The position numbers and the translations under genes were made by a program. This document shows positions 1-7,825 of a stretch of DNA of 64,000 bases, one piece after another (position 1 is the first letter of the stretch; every line of letters begins with the position of its first letter). This stretch comes from Devosia nanyangense (lineage in GTDB: Bacteria; Pseudomonadota; Alphaproteobacteria; Rhizobiales; Devosiaceae): NCBI GenBank assembly GCA_016213505.1, contig JACRAF010000025.1:62001-126000 (forward strand), in the 5' to 3' direction. The notes beneath the pieces are model-generated. The model worked only from the letters and a program-made list of their open reading frames with translations. It was not told where the DNA came from and searched no databases.

Positions 1-518
1 TCGATGCGCGAGGCTTCGACGAGCTCGGTCGGGAAGTCTTCGAGGAAGTTCTTCACGAGGAAGATCGACCAGGCAAAGCTCAGCCCGATGTAGGGGATGA
101 GAACGGCGAGGAAGTTGTCGATGAGGCCGATGTCGCGCCAGAGCTGAAACAGCGGGATGATCACAACCTGCTGCGGCAGCACAAAGGCGTTGATGATGAT
201 GATCAGCAGGAGCCGGCGGGATGGGAACTTGAGGAAGTGGAACGCATAGGCCGCCGCGGGCGTAAGCAGCATGGTGCCCAGAGTTCCAAGGCCCGCGAGA
301 ATGGCGGTGGTGACGAAGGCCGGGGCGAGCGGATAGGCCTCCCACACGCGTTGCCAGGCGCTGAAGGTGAGTGTGAAGCTATCGAGCCGCCACCAGCCGC
401 GAGAGGTTTCGGCAAGCGGGCGGATCGACGTCATGACGATGCCGACGATCGGGATGATCCAGATGAAGGCTACAACCGCGACGATGATGGTGGGCCAGCG
501 TGGCGCGCGTCCGATCAT
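1..518 (-). CDS. Carbohydrate ABC transporter permease, MalG/UgpE type (partial, 3' end outside window)
   Basis: Inner-membrane half of a sugar importer. Reading from 518, the protein opens MIGRAPRWPTIIVAVVAFIW and has hydrophobic helices around residues 10-30, 70-95 and 108-130. The stretch FLEDFPTELVEASRID at the truncated end is the start of the EAA loop that contacts the ATPase. About 172 residues are present of a usual 275-290. The start was chosen because ATG 518-516 overlaps the stop of the upstream permease (515-517) in an ATGA, the normal coupling of such pairs. Substrate unknown. The cognate ATPase, if any, lies outside the window. Confidence 0.88.
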   Translation of the reverse strand, partial: MIGRAPRWPTIIVAVVAFIWIIPIVGIVMTSIRPLAETSRGWWRLDSFTLTFSAWQRVWEAYPLAPAFVTTAILAGLGTLGTMLLTPAAAYAFHFLKFPSRRLLLIIIINAFVLPQQVVIIPLFQLWRDIGLIDNFLAVLIPYIGLSFAWSIFLVKNFLEDFPTELVEASRI

Positions 519-1477
519 CGTGCACCTGCCGTTCGCTGGATGATGGCGGGGATCGAGACGAAGAGCACGGCGACGAGTAGAATGACCGTGGCCGCGGCGC
601 CATAGCCCAATTTGAATTGAGTCATCGACTCCCTGTACATGAAGTAGCCGACTGTTTCGGTTGACCGGACGGGACCGCCGCCGGTCAGAATGTAGATGAT
701 GTCGAAGGCTCTGAGCGCTCCGAGAAGATTGATGAAGATGGAAACACGCACGCCGGGCATCGAGAGCGGCATCATGATGTTGCGCATGACCTGGCCGTGG
801 GTCGCGCCATCGATGTAGGCCGCCTCGAACAGAGATTTCGGAATGGCCTGAACGGCGGCAAAACACAGCATCAGCGGCAGGCCAACACCCCCCCAGGACG
901 CCGCGACGATCAAGACCCAGAGGCCTGTGCGTGGATCGCCAAGCCAAGGCTGCGCAAATCCGGGTTGAAAGAGGCCAATGACGGCATTGAGCAGTCCACC
1001 GGAGTCGGGCCGCAGAATGCCGATCCACATATAACCCGCGACGGCCTCCGAGATACCAAAAGCCGCGAAGATCATGACGCGGAAGGGCAACGTGTGTCGA
1101 GGCGAGAAGGCGCTGAGCATGGCGAGCAGCCAGCCGAGACCGACAGAGATCGCCGTGGTGCTCAGCGTGAAAATCAAGGTCGTCGAGAGCGTATTGCGAA
1201 ATGCCGGATCGGTGAACAGCTTCACATAATTGCCCAGACCAACATATTTCGGTCTGCCCAGGCCCTTGATGTCAAAGAAGCTCAGCCGAATCGTTTCGAT
1301 CAGGGGGAAGACCACCGCGATCCCGAACAGAATCAGGACGGGGGCAATCAGCAGCCAGGCCGCGGGCCAGTCCCTGACCCTCCAGCCAGTGGCGAGCAGC
1401 GCATGCCGCTCGCCACCGGGCCGGGAGGAGAACTTGGTGCGCGAGCCCGCCGCATCACTTGCGACGGTCTCTTGCAT
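515..1477 (-). CDS. Carbohydrate ABC transporter permease, MalF/UgpA type
   Basis: A 320-residue inner-membrane permease, normal length for the family. It has a charged N-terminus of about 35 residues, a first membrane helix near 40-62 (AWLLIAPVLILFGIAVVFPL), five more helices, and the EAA loop around residues 215-240 (LFEAAYIDGATHGQVMRNIM), which docks on an ATP-binding subunit. It lies 1 nt after the binding-protein gene and overlaps the next permease by 4 nt, so the three genes form one operon read leftward. Substrate cannot be told from sequence. Confidence 0.93.
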   Translation of the reverse strand: MQETVASDAAGSRTKFSSRPGGERHALLATGWRVRDWPAAWLLIAPVLILFGIAVVFPLIETIRLSFFDIKGLGRPKYVGLGNYVKLFTDPAFRNTLSTTLIFTLSTTAISVGLGWLLAMLSAFSPRHTLPFRVMIFAAFGISEAVAGYMWIGILRPDSGGLLNAVIGLFQPGFAQPWLGDPRTGLWVLIVAASWGGVGLPLMLCFAAVQAIPKSLFEAAYIDGATHGQVMRNIMMPLSMPGVRVSIFINLLGALRAFDIIYILTGGGPVRSTETVGYFMYRESMTQFKLGYGAAATVILLVAVLFVSIPAIIQRTAGAR

Positions 1478-1478
1478 C

Positions 1479-2774
1479 TCAGTACAATTCCTGCGCCTTC
1501 GCCTCGATCGCGGCGGTCACCGTATCGATCGTTGCATCGGACGGGTCCTGAAGGAATTTCTGAAGCTGCACGCGATACTCATCGACGAGGTCGCCCGGCA
1601 GCAGGTCGCCGAGAACGAACTGCACCTTGGACTGCGCGACGGCTGCCGTCGCCACCTGCTGCACCGGCCCGAGCATTGATGGATCGGCGTTCTTGCTGGG
1701 GGAGGCGTAGCCGTAGCCGGCGAGGATCTTGGCCGCGTCGGCGCTGACCATGTAGACGAGGAAGGCATCGGCGGCCGAGGGATTTGCGCCGTTGGTGGTC
1801 GCCAATACTTCCTTGGCGTCGACGCTCGACGTGTCGTCGTGTCCCAGGCCCAGGGCGGGGAACTGGAAGATCGAGTAGTCGACGCCTTCGTTCAGCTTGT
1901 AGTCGTTGCGAGCGCGGGAGTTCATCCACATGCCGATCAGCAGATAGTTCGCGGCGTCAGCGGTGAATATCTGATCGGCGGAGTAGTCCCAGTCGCCGGC
2001 GAACATCTGCTCGGGGGTGCCGCAGCAGCCGGCCTTGAGCAGCTCTGCATATTTCTTGAGCGTGGTCTTGACGATGTCGTCGGTCCATTTGATTTCGTGC
2101 CTGGCGAGGGCGTTGGAAGCCTCGACCCCGCCCGTCCGGAGCAGCAACGTCTCGAACCACTCGCCATGTGCCCAGTATTTGCCTGGCATGGCGATGGGAG
2201 TAGCGAAGCCAGCGGCCTTGAGTTTGTCGAGTGAGGCGACGAACTCGTCCCAGGTCTTGGGCGGCTCGACGCCGGCCTTTTCGAGATGAGCCTTCTTGTA
2301 CCAGACCGCCGAACGGTCACCGTAGGTGTAGTTGACGCCATAGGTGACGCCATTGGTCGAGCCCAGATCCTTCCAGGACTGGTCGAGGACGGAATCGAGG
2401 CCAGCTGAGGCCCAGAGGTCATCGATCGGACGCAGGATGCCCGAATCGGCGAGCTCGGCGCGGAACGCCGGCCAAGTGTTGATGACGACGTCGACCTTCT
2501 CACCGCCAATGAGCGCCGTGCGGATGCCGCCGCGTGCGTCGCCCTGGGCCGTGATGACGAGCTCCCGGGTCGTTACACCCGGGTTCTTGGCGACAAAGTC
2601 TGCTTCGAGCTTCAGCCACATTTCTCCGTCGGTGCCGCCCTGCCACTGCAGGATGACCAACTCGCCGCTCGGATCCTGAGCGAACGCCGGTACCACCGCC
2701 AGCAGGGCGGCCAAACCAACACCGGCCAACACGGCGCGGCGGCGGAATCCGGGCCTAGATTTCTGCATGTTCAT
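1479..2774 (-). CDS. Extracellular sugar-binding protein (ABC importer, family 1)
   Basis: Periplasmic receptor for the importer encoded by the two following permease genes. The 431 residues begin with a basic stretch and a hydrophobic segment ending AVVPAFA-QD, a clear Sec signal with predicted cleavage near residue 32. The mature part has the family-1 layout (KLEADFVAKNPGVTTRELV near the N-terminus, VDVVINTW after it). A CysCys pair sits in ELLKAGCCGTPEQM. The start at 2774 is preceded by a strong GGGAGGAGG on the minus strand; a second Met two codons in (2768) is possible. Confidence 0.92.
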   Translation of the reverse strand: MNMQKSRPGFRRRAVLAGVGLAALLAVVPAFAQDPSGELVILQWQGGTDGEMWLKLEADFVAKNPGVTTRELVITAQGDARGGIRTALIGGEKVDVVINTWPAFRAELADSGILRPIDDLWASAGLDSVLDQSWKDLGSTNGVTYGVNYTYGDRSAVWYKKAHLEKAGVEPPKTWDEFVASLDKLKAAGFATPIAMPGKYWAHGEWFETLLLRTGGVEASNALARHEIKWTDDIVKTTLKKYAELLKAGCCGTPEQMFAGDWDYSADQIFTADAANYLLIGMWMNSRARNDYKLNEGVDYSIFQFPALGLGHDDTSSVDAKEVLATTNGANPSAADAFLVYMVSADAAKILAGYGYASPSKNADPSMLGPVQQVATAAVAQSKVQFVLGDLLPGDLVDEYRVQLQKFLQDPSDATIDTVTAAIEAKAQELY

Positions 2775-2823
2775 TTCGTTCCTCCTCCCTTGATCCGGCC
2801 TTAGCGCCGTTCCATCAAGTAAG

Positions 2824-2838
2824 TTGAAACGTTATCAT
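2824..2838. promoter_or_regulatory. Possible LacI-family operator upstream of the leftward sugar operon
   Basis: TTGAAACGTTATCAT has the central CG and roughly symmetric arms (TGAAACG/TTATCA) typical of LacI-family operators. It lies 50 bases before the binding-protein start at 2774. The symmetry is imperfect and the regulator gene is not in view, so this is tentative. Confidence 0.35.
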
Positions 2839-3041
2839 CTAAGTTGGTGATGGCAAGTCGGATTCGCGCCGAAGCAGGCGAAAAATCGTTCCAACACGTG
2901 GGCGCGCCGCCGGTGACGCGGATGGCGGGGCACCGCAGCTCCATTTCCGGCGAACGCTGCGACGCTCGTCGATCTGAGCGTCAACCATACGCGCGGAGGG
3001 CCTCTTCTGGCCCCAGAGGGAGGGGTCACATGCCCTCTTGT

Positions 3042-3073
3042 CATGTTCAGTAATTCTGGTATTACTAAACATG
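3042..3073. promoter_or_regulatory. Near-perfect 32-bp inverted repeat, likely operator of the ABC/dha operon
   Basis: Arms CATGTTCAGTAAT (3042-3054) and ATTACTAAACATG (3061-3073) match at 12 of 13 positions around a 6-base spacer. It lies about 100 bases before the binding-protein start at 3174, in AT-richer DNA than its surroundings. Position and symmetry fit a dimeric repressor or activator site. The protein that binds it is not known; the HTH-like protein inside the operon (11687-12118) is one candidate. Confidence 0.6.
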
Positions 3074-3173
3074 CGAACTAAACACGCGGAGAGGCGTGTC
3101 GGAGGAATACGGGGCGCTGGAGGGCGTTCCGGGGAAGGCGGGCCGAGGGCGGTTCCGTCACAGGGAGGACAGC

Positions 3174-4517
3174 ATGAATCTGACGTGGAAGGCCGCCTTT
3201 GCGGCCGTAAGCTTTTTGTCGCTTGGAACGGCCGGTCCGCTTGCCGTTGCCACTTCCGCCCATGCGGAAGAACTCACCCTTTGCTGGGCGGCGTGGGACC
3301 CGGCGAACGCCCTGGTCGAGCTCAGCAAGGACTTCACCAAGCAATCCGGCATCGACATGAAGTTCGAGTTCGTGCCGTGGACCAACTATGCCGACCGCTT
3401 CCTCAACGAGCTCAATTCGCACGGCAAGCTCTGCGACCTGATCATCGGCGACAGCCAGTGGATCGGCGGCTCGGCCGAAAACGGCCACTACGTCAAGCTC
3501 AACGACTTCTTCGACAAGAACGGCATTTCGATGGACGATTTCGTCCCCGCGACCGTCGTCGGCTACTCCGAGTGGCCCAAGAACACGCCCAACTACTGGG
3601 CTCTGCCCGCGATGGGCGACGTCGTCGGCTGGACCTACCGCAAGGACTGGTTCGAAAAGCCGGAATTGCAGAAGGAATTCAAGGACAAGTACGGCCGGGA
3701 CCTGGCCGCCCCCGCGACCTATGACCAGCTCAAGCAGATCGCCGAGTTCTTCCAGGGCCGCGACGTCGATGGGCAGAAGGTCTACGGCGCCTCGATCTAC
3801 ACCGAGCGCGGCTCGGAAGGCATCACCATGGGCGTCACCAACGTCCTCTACGACTACGGCTTCAAGTACGACAATCCGGACAAGCCCTACGACATGGAAG
3901 GCTTCGTCAACTCGTCCGACGCCGTCGCCGGACTCGAGTTCTACAAGTCGCTCTATGATTGCTGCACTCCGCCGGGCAGCTCGAACGTCTACATGACCGA
4001 ATCGGCCGACGCCTTCAAATCCGGCCAGGTCGCGATGCAGATGAACTTCGCCTTCACCTGGCCCGGCCTCTACAAGGACGAGAAGGTCGGCGGCGACAGG
4101 ATCGGCTTCTTCCCCAACCCGGCCGGCCCCAAGGGCGACCATTTCGCCCAGCTCGGCGGGCAGGGCATCTCGGTGGTCGCCTATTCCGACCAGCAGGACT
4201 CCGCGCTCAGCTACATCAAGTGGTTTGCGCAGGCGGACGTGCAGGCCAAGTGGTGGGAACTGGGCGGCTATTCCTGCCTGAACTCGGTGGTCAACGCCCC
4301 CGGCTTCGCCGCCAGCCAGCCCTATGCCCAGGCCTTCCTCGACTCGATGGCCATCGTCAAGGATTTCTGGGCCGAGCCGAGCTACGCCTCACTGCTGCAG
4401 GCCATGCAGAAGCGCGTGCATGACTACGTCGTCGCCGGCCAGGGAACGGGCAAAGATGCCCTCGACTCGCTGGTCGAGGACTGGACCGAGGTCTTCCAGG
4501 ACGACGGCAAGATCTAG
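3174..4517 (+). CDS. Extracellular solute-binding protein of the ABC/dihydroxyacetone-kinase operon
   Basis: Periplasmic receptor, 447 residues, first gene of an operon running to 13104. A Sec signal ends near residue 31 (VATSAHA-EE). The mature protein starts ELTLCWAAWDPANALVELSK, a family-1 sugar-binding fold. It contains several cysteines (LTLCWAAW, KLCDLIIG, DCCTPPGSS, YSCLNS), so disulfides are possible. The start at 3174 is chosen over upstream frames because AGGGAGGA sits 4-11 bases before it and the signal peptide begins there. Association with DhaKLM suggests a polyol or ketose substrate, but this is inference. Confidence 0.92.
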   Translation: MNLTWKAAFAAVSFLSLGTAGPLAVATSAHAEELTLCWAAWDPANALVELSKDFTKQSGIDMKFEFVPWTNYADRFLNELNSHGKLCDLIIGDSQWIGGSAENGHYVKLNDFFDKNGISMDDFVPATVVGYSEWPKNTPNYWALPAMGDVVGWTYRKDWFEKPELQKEFKDKYGRDLAAPATYDQLKQIAEFFQGRDVDGQKVYGASIYTERGSEGITMGVTNVLYDYGFKYDNPDKPYDMEGFVNSSDAVAGLEFYKSLYDCCTPPGSSNVYMTESADAFKSGQVAMQMNFAFTWPGLYKDEKVGGDRIGFFPNPAGPKGDHFAQLGGQGISVVAYSDQQDSALSYIKWFAQADVQAKWWELGGYSCLNSVVNAPGFAASQPYAQAFLDSMAIVKDFWAEPSYASLLQAMQKRVHDYVVAGQGTGKDALDSLVEDWTEVFQDDGKI

Positions 4518-4532
4518 CCTCCCGGCAAACGC

Positions 4533-4560
4533 TGTCCCGTGCCGCTGTCGGCACGGGACA
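4533..4560 (+). terminator. Hairpin between binding-protein and permease genes
   Basis: A perfect 11-bp stem (4533-4543 with 4550-4560, TGTCCCGTGCC) and a 6-base loop begin 15 bases after the binding-protein stop. No T-run follows. It is probably an mRNA-stabilising or attenuating hairpin that raises receptor expression relative to the membrane genes, as is common in binding-protein operons. Confidence 0.7.
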
Positions 4561-4592
4561 GGTTCCGCTAATCTAGAGGCTCGGGTAGACAA

Positions 4593-5561
4593 GTGACCGA
4601 AACCGGATTGTCCATGCTCAATCGCACTGCGGACACGCTCGCGCGAGCAACGCCATCGAGGGTCGCCCGCAAGGTCCGGGGCCTTTCCGACCGCGGCGTG
4701 GCCTGGCTGTTCATTGCCCCGACCATGCTGCTGCTGCTCGCCATCAACATCTTTCCGCTGGTCTGGGCGATCGGGCTGAGCTTCACCAACTACCGGGCCA
4801 ACCGGCCCAACGAGCCGATCAAGAATGTCGGCCTGCAGAACTACCAGCGCATCCTGGGCGACAGCGACATCTGGATCGCCATGCAGACGACCGCGCACTT
4901 CGTGCTCTGGACCATCGTGCTGCAAACGCTGATCGGGTTCGCGCTGGCCTATCTGATCGACCGCAAATTCCGCGGCCACGCCTTCTGGACGACCATCATC
5001 CTCATCCCGATGATGCTGTCGCCGGCCGTGGTCGGCAATTTCTGGCGCTTCCTCTATCAGCCGCAGACCGGGCTCTTCGCCTATGCCGTGTCGTTCTTCA
5101 CCGGCATCCCCAACACCTCGATCGACATGCTGGGCAGCGTCGGCGCCGCGCCCTGGGCCATCGTCATCGTCGACACCTGGATGTGGACGCCCTACGTGAT
5201 GCTGATCTGCCTCGCCGGGCTGCGCTCGATCCCCGACTACATCTATGAAGCCGCCGAGGTCGATCGGGCCTCGCCGTGGCGGCAGTTCTGGTCGATCACG
5301 CTGCCCATGGCGCTGCCCTTCATCATGCTCGCCGTGCTGTTCCGCGGCATCGAGAACTTCAAGATGTTCGACATGGTGAACCTGTTGACCGGCGGCGGGC
5401 CGGGGTCGACCACCGAGGTCGCCTCGATCACCCTCAAGCGCCAGGCGTTCGAGAGCTGGCGCACCGGCTACAGCTCAGCCTTCGCCATCATCCTCTTCGT
5501 CGCCGTGTTCGGCCTCGCCAACATCTACGTCAAGGCGCTCAACCGGGTGAAGCAGAGATGA
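4593..5561 (+). CDS. ABC transporter permease, MalF/UgpA type (dha operon)
   Basis: A 322-residue inner-membrane protein. Helix 1 lies near residues 38-60 (VAWLFIAPTMLLLLAINIFP), and the EAA loop is YIYEAAEVDRASPWRQFWSI. Its C-terminal part has the conserved LTGGGPGSTTEVAS stretch after the loop, normal for this subfamily. The start shown is GTG 4593; ATG 4614 is an alternative, and neither has a strong ribosome site. The stop overlaps the next permease in an ATGA, indicating translational coupling and a heterodimeric membrane domain. Confidence 0.92.
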   Translation: MTETGLSMLNRTADTLARATPSRVARKVRGLSDRGVAWLFIAPTMLLLLAINIFPLVWAIGLSFTNYRANRPNEPIKNVGLQNYQRILGDSDIWIAMQTTAHFVLWTIVLQTLIGFALAYLIDRKFRGHAFWTTIILIPMMLSPAVVGNFWRFLYQPQTGLFAYAVSFFTGIPNTSIDMLGSVGAAPWAIVIVDTWMWTPYVMLICLAGLRSIPDYIYEAAEVDRASPWRQFWSITLPMALPFIMLAVLFRGIENFKMFDMVNLLTGGGPGSTTEVASITLKRQAFESWRTGYSSAFAIILFVAVFGLANIYVKALNRVKQR

Positions 5562-6508
5562 GCCTCACCACCGCCCACTCGGTCGTCGCGCCGACCCCGC
5601 TCAGCAAGCGCATCGCGGGGACGATCGTCATCCTCTACGCGCTGGTCTCGATCGTGCCGCTGCTGTGGATCTTCGCCACCAGCATCAAGACGCCGCCCGA
5701 TTCCATCGCCTACCCGCCCAAGGTGATCTTCGAGCCGTCGGCGGAGGGCTATTGCAACCTCTTTACCACCCGCACAAGGCAGACGCCGGAATACATCAGC
5801 TCGCTGCCGCCGGCCGCCAATTTCTGCGACGAGGTCACGCGCAAGCGCAACATGGTGATCGCCGGGCCGTCGAACTTCTTGCCGCGCTTCGTCAACTCGC
5901 TGGTCATTGCCTTCGGCTCGACCTTCTGCGCGGTGTTTCTGGGCACGCTCGCCGCCTACGGCTTTTCGCGCTTCAAGGTGCCGCTCGCCGACGATCTGCT
6001 GTTCTTCATCCTCTCGACCCGCATGATGCCGCCGATCGCGGTTGCGGTCCCGATCTACCTGATGTACCGCGAACTCGGCCTCTCCGATTCCGCGCTCGGC
6101 ATGATCCTGCTCTATACCGCGGTCAACGTGTCGCTGGCCGTCTGGCTGCTCAAGGGGTTCATTGACGAGATCCCGCGCGAATACGAAGAGGCCGCCATGA
6201 TCGACGGCTATTCGCGGCTGCAATCGTTCTGGCGCGTGGTGCTGCCGCAGGCCACCACCGGGATCGCGGCAACCGCCATCTTCTGCCTGATCTTCGCCTG
6301 GAACGAGTACGCATTCGCGGCGCTCCTCACCTCGGGCACTGCGCAGACGGCGCCGCCCTTCATCCCCACCATCATCGGCGAGGGCGGGCAGGATTGGCCC
6401 GCGGTCGCGGCTGGAACGACGATCTTTTTGATCCCGATCCTGGTATTCACCGTGCTCCTCCGCAAACAATTGCTGCGCGGCATCACCTTCGGGGCGGTGC
6501 GGAAATGA
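5558..6508 (+). CDS. ABC transporter permease, MalG/UgpE type, with long periplasmic loop (dha operon)
   Basis: Partner permease, 316 residues. Helix 1 lies near residues 18-40 and the EAA loop is EYEEAAMIDGYSRLQSFWRV. Between helix 1 and helix 2 there is an unusually long loop (about residues 48-108) that includes two cysteines (EGYCNLF and NFCDEV), longer than in ordinary MalG-type subunits. It may contact the cysteine-rich binding protein. The start at 5558 overlaps the previous stop by 4 bases; in-frame upstream Met codons belong to another gene. Confidence 0.92.
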   Translation: MSLTTAHSVVAPTPLSKRIAGTIVILYALVSIVPLLWIFATSIKTPPDSIAYPPKVIFEPSAEGYCNLFTTRTRQTPEYISSLPPAANFCDEVTRKRNMVIAGPSNFLPRFVNSLVIAFGSTFCAVFLGTLAAYGFSRFKVPLADDLLFFILSTRMMPPIAVAVPIYLMYRELGLSDSALGMILLYTAVNVSLAVWLLKGFIDEIPREYEEAAMIDGYSRLQSFWRVVLPQATTGIAATAIFCLIFAWNEYAFAALLTSGTAQTAPPFIPTIIGEGGQDWPAVAAGTTIFLIPILVFTVLLRKQLLRGITFGAVRK

Positions 6509-6545
6509 TCGCCTTGATGCACGTCGACGTCGAGGGGGCTGCCCC

Positions 6546-6725
6546 ATGACCCGCTGGCCGCGCCCGCTCCGCCGCCGCCCGATGGAAACGCTGGCCATCG
6601 GCCTGATCGCGCTGGGCTTCCTGATGCTGTTCCAGCCGTTCCTGCTGGAATTCTACACCTACTCATTCGTCACGCTCCTCACCGGCACCGTGATGTTCAT
6701 CGTCGTCACCAAGTTCCCGGATTGA
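6546..6725 (+). CDS. Small membrane protein (59 residues) in the ABC operon
   Basis: A 59-residue protein with a very basic N-terminus (MTRWPRPLRRRP) followed by two hydrophobic segments, about residues 14-34 (ETLAIGLIALGFLMLFQPFL) and 38-55 (YSFVTLLTGTVMFIVV), separated by a short turn. It is probably a two-helix membrane protein with the N-terminus inside. It lies between the second permease and the first ATPase, 2 bases before the latter. Glycerol ABC operons of rhizobia also carry a small membrane protein beside the permeases; similarity to that protein was not tested. Likely an accessory transporter subunit, by position only. Confidence 0.7.
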   Translation: MTRWPRPLRRRPMETLAIGLIALGFLMLFQPFLLEFYTYSFVTLLTGTVMFIVVTKFPD

Positions 6726-6727
6726 AG

Positions 6728-7825
6728 ATGGCTGAGATCAGGGTCGAAAATCTGAGGAAGGAATTCTCCGGCTTCACCGCCGTGCAGAACTCCAGCTTCA
6801 TCGTCGCCGACGGCGAGTTCTTCGTCATGCTGGGGCCGTCGGGCTGCGGCAAGACCACGACGCTGAGGATGATCGCCGGGCTCGAACTGCCGACCTCCGG
6901 CCGCATCTTGCTCGACGGCGAGGACGTGACCATGAAGCGGGCGCGCGAGCGCGACATCGCCTTCGTGTTCCAGCTGTTCGCGCTCTATCCGCATATGAAC
7001 GTACGCAAGAACATCGGCTTTCCGCTGCTGACCCAGGGCGTGCCGGCGGCCGAGATTCGGGCCCGTGTCGACGAGGTCGCGCGGCTCCTCAGGATCGATC
7101 ACATCCTCGATCGATCTGTGTCCGGCCTTGCCGGCGGCGACCGGCAGCGCGTGGCGCTCGGCCGCGCCATCGTGCGGCGGCCCAAATGCTTCCTGATGGA
7201 CGAGCCGCTCGGCACCCTCGACAGCGAATTCCGCGACCTGATGGTCCACGAGTTGCGCGAACTCCACAATCGCATCGGCGCCACCACGGTCTACGTGACG
7301 CACGACCAGCTCGAAGCGATGTCGATGGCCGACAAGATCGCCGTGATGAACCATGGCGTCATCGAACAGTTCGGCACCCCGACCGAAATCTATCAGCGGC
7401 CCGCGACCATGTACGTCGCCGATTTCATGGGCTCGCCGCCGATGAACTTCCTGAAATTCCACGCCGGGCTGGCCCAGGGCGATGCGTCCGTGACCATCCG
7501 CGACGCACAGATCGTGCTGCCGACCATCCGCGAGGACCGGGCGCCGGCGGAACTGGCGCTCGGCGTCCGGCCCGAGCATATCCGGCTCGACGACAGCTCG
7601 AAGCTGCGCGGCCAGATCCTCGGCGCCGAGTACCTCGGCACTACGCAGATCGTCGTCGTCGAGACGGCGGCCGGCGTGGTCAAGGCGCGCATCCCGGCTG
7701 CTGCGTCCGTCCATGCCGGCGAGCAGGTGGGCCTGGCCCTCAACGGGCCGTATCTGTCCCTGTTCGAGACGGCCACCGGCCGCGCCATCGCCACCGATCT
7801 TTCGAAGGGGGCCGCCCATGGCTGA
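6728..7825 (+). CDS. ABC transporter ATP-binding protein with divergent signature motif
   Basis: A 365-residue cytoplasmic ATPase of the MalK/UgpC length class, with an ATPase domain to about 235 and a C-terminal TOBE-like domain. Walker A is GPSGCGKTT (36-44), Walker B is CFLMDEP (154-160), and the switch His is H192. The signature, normally LSGGQ, reads LAGGD (134-138), and the D-loop is GTLDSEF in place of the usual SNLDAKL. The start at 6728 is 2 bases after the small membrane protein. It probably pairs with the next gene product as a heterodimer with one weak and one canonical ATP site. Confidence 0.93.
   Translation: MAEIRVENLRKEFSGFTAVQNSSFIVADGEFFVMLGPSGCGKTTTLRMIAGLELPTSGRILLDGEDVTMKRARERDIAFVFQLFALYPHMNVRKNIGFPLLTQGVPAAEIRARVDEVARLLRIDHILDRSVSGLAGGDRQRVALGRAIVRRPKCFLMDEPLGTLDSEFRDLMVHELRELHNRIGATTVYVTHDQLEAMSMADKIAVMNHGVIEQFGTPTEIYQRPATMYVADFMGSPPMNFLKFHAGLAQGDASVTIRDAQIVLPTIREDRAPAELALGVRPEHIRLDDSSKLRGQILGAEYLGTTQIVVVETAAGVVKARIPAAASVHAGEQVGLALNGPYLSLFETATGRAIATDLSKGAAHG

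Larger units (their letters stand above)
2775..3173. promoter_or_regulatory. Divergent intergenic region between two sugar importer operons
   Basis: These 399 bases separate the leftward ABC operon from the rightward ABC/dihydroxyacetone-kinase operon. No convincing gene lies here. It holds a LacI-like half palindrome near the left operon (2824-2838) and a long inverted repeat near the right operon (3042-3073), listed separately, plus the ribosome binding sites of both first genes. Confidence 0.7.

Noticed and set aside
4533..4560. Hairpins after the binding-protein genes read as true rho-independent terminators
   Set aside because: None of them (4533, 15839, 28744, 35065, 60970) is followed by a T-run, and the downstream genes clearly belong to the same operons; they were kept only as attenuator or stability hairpins.
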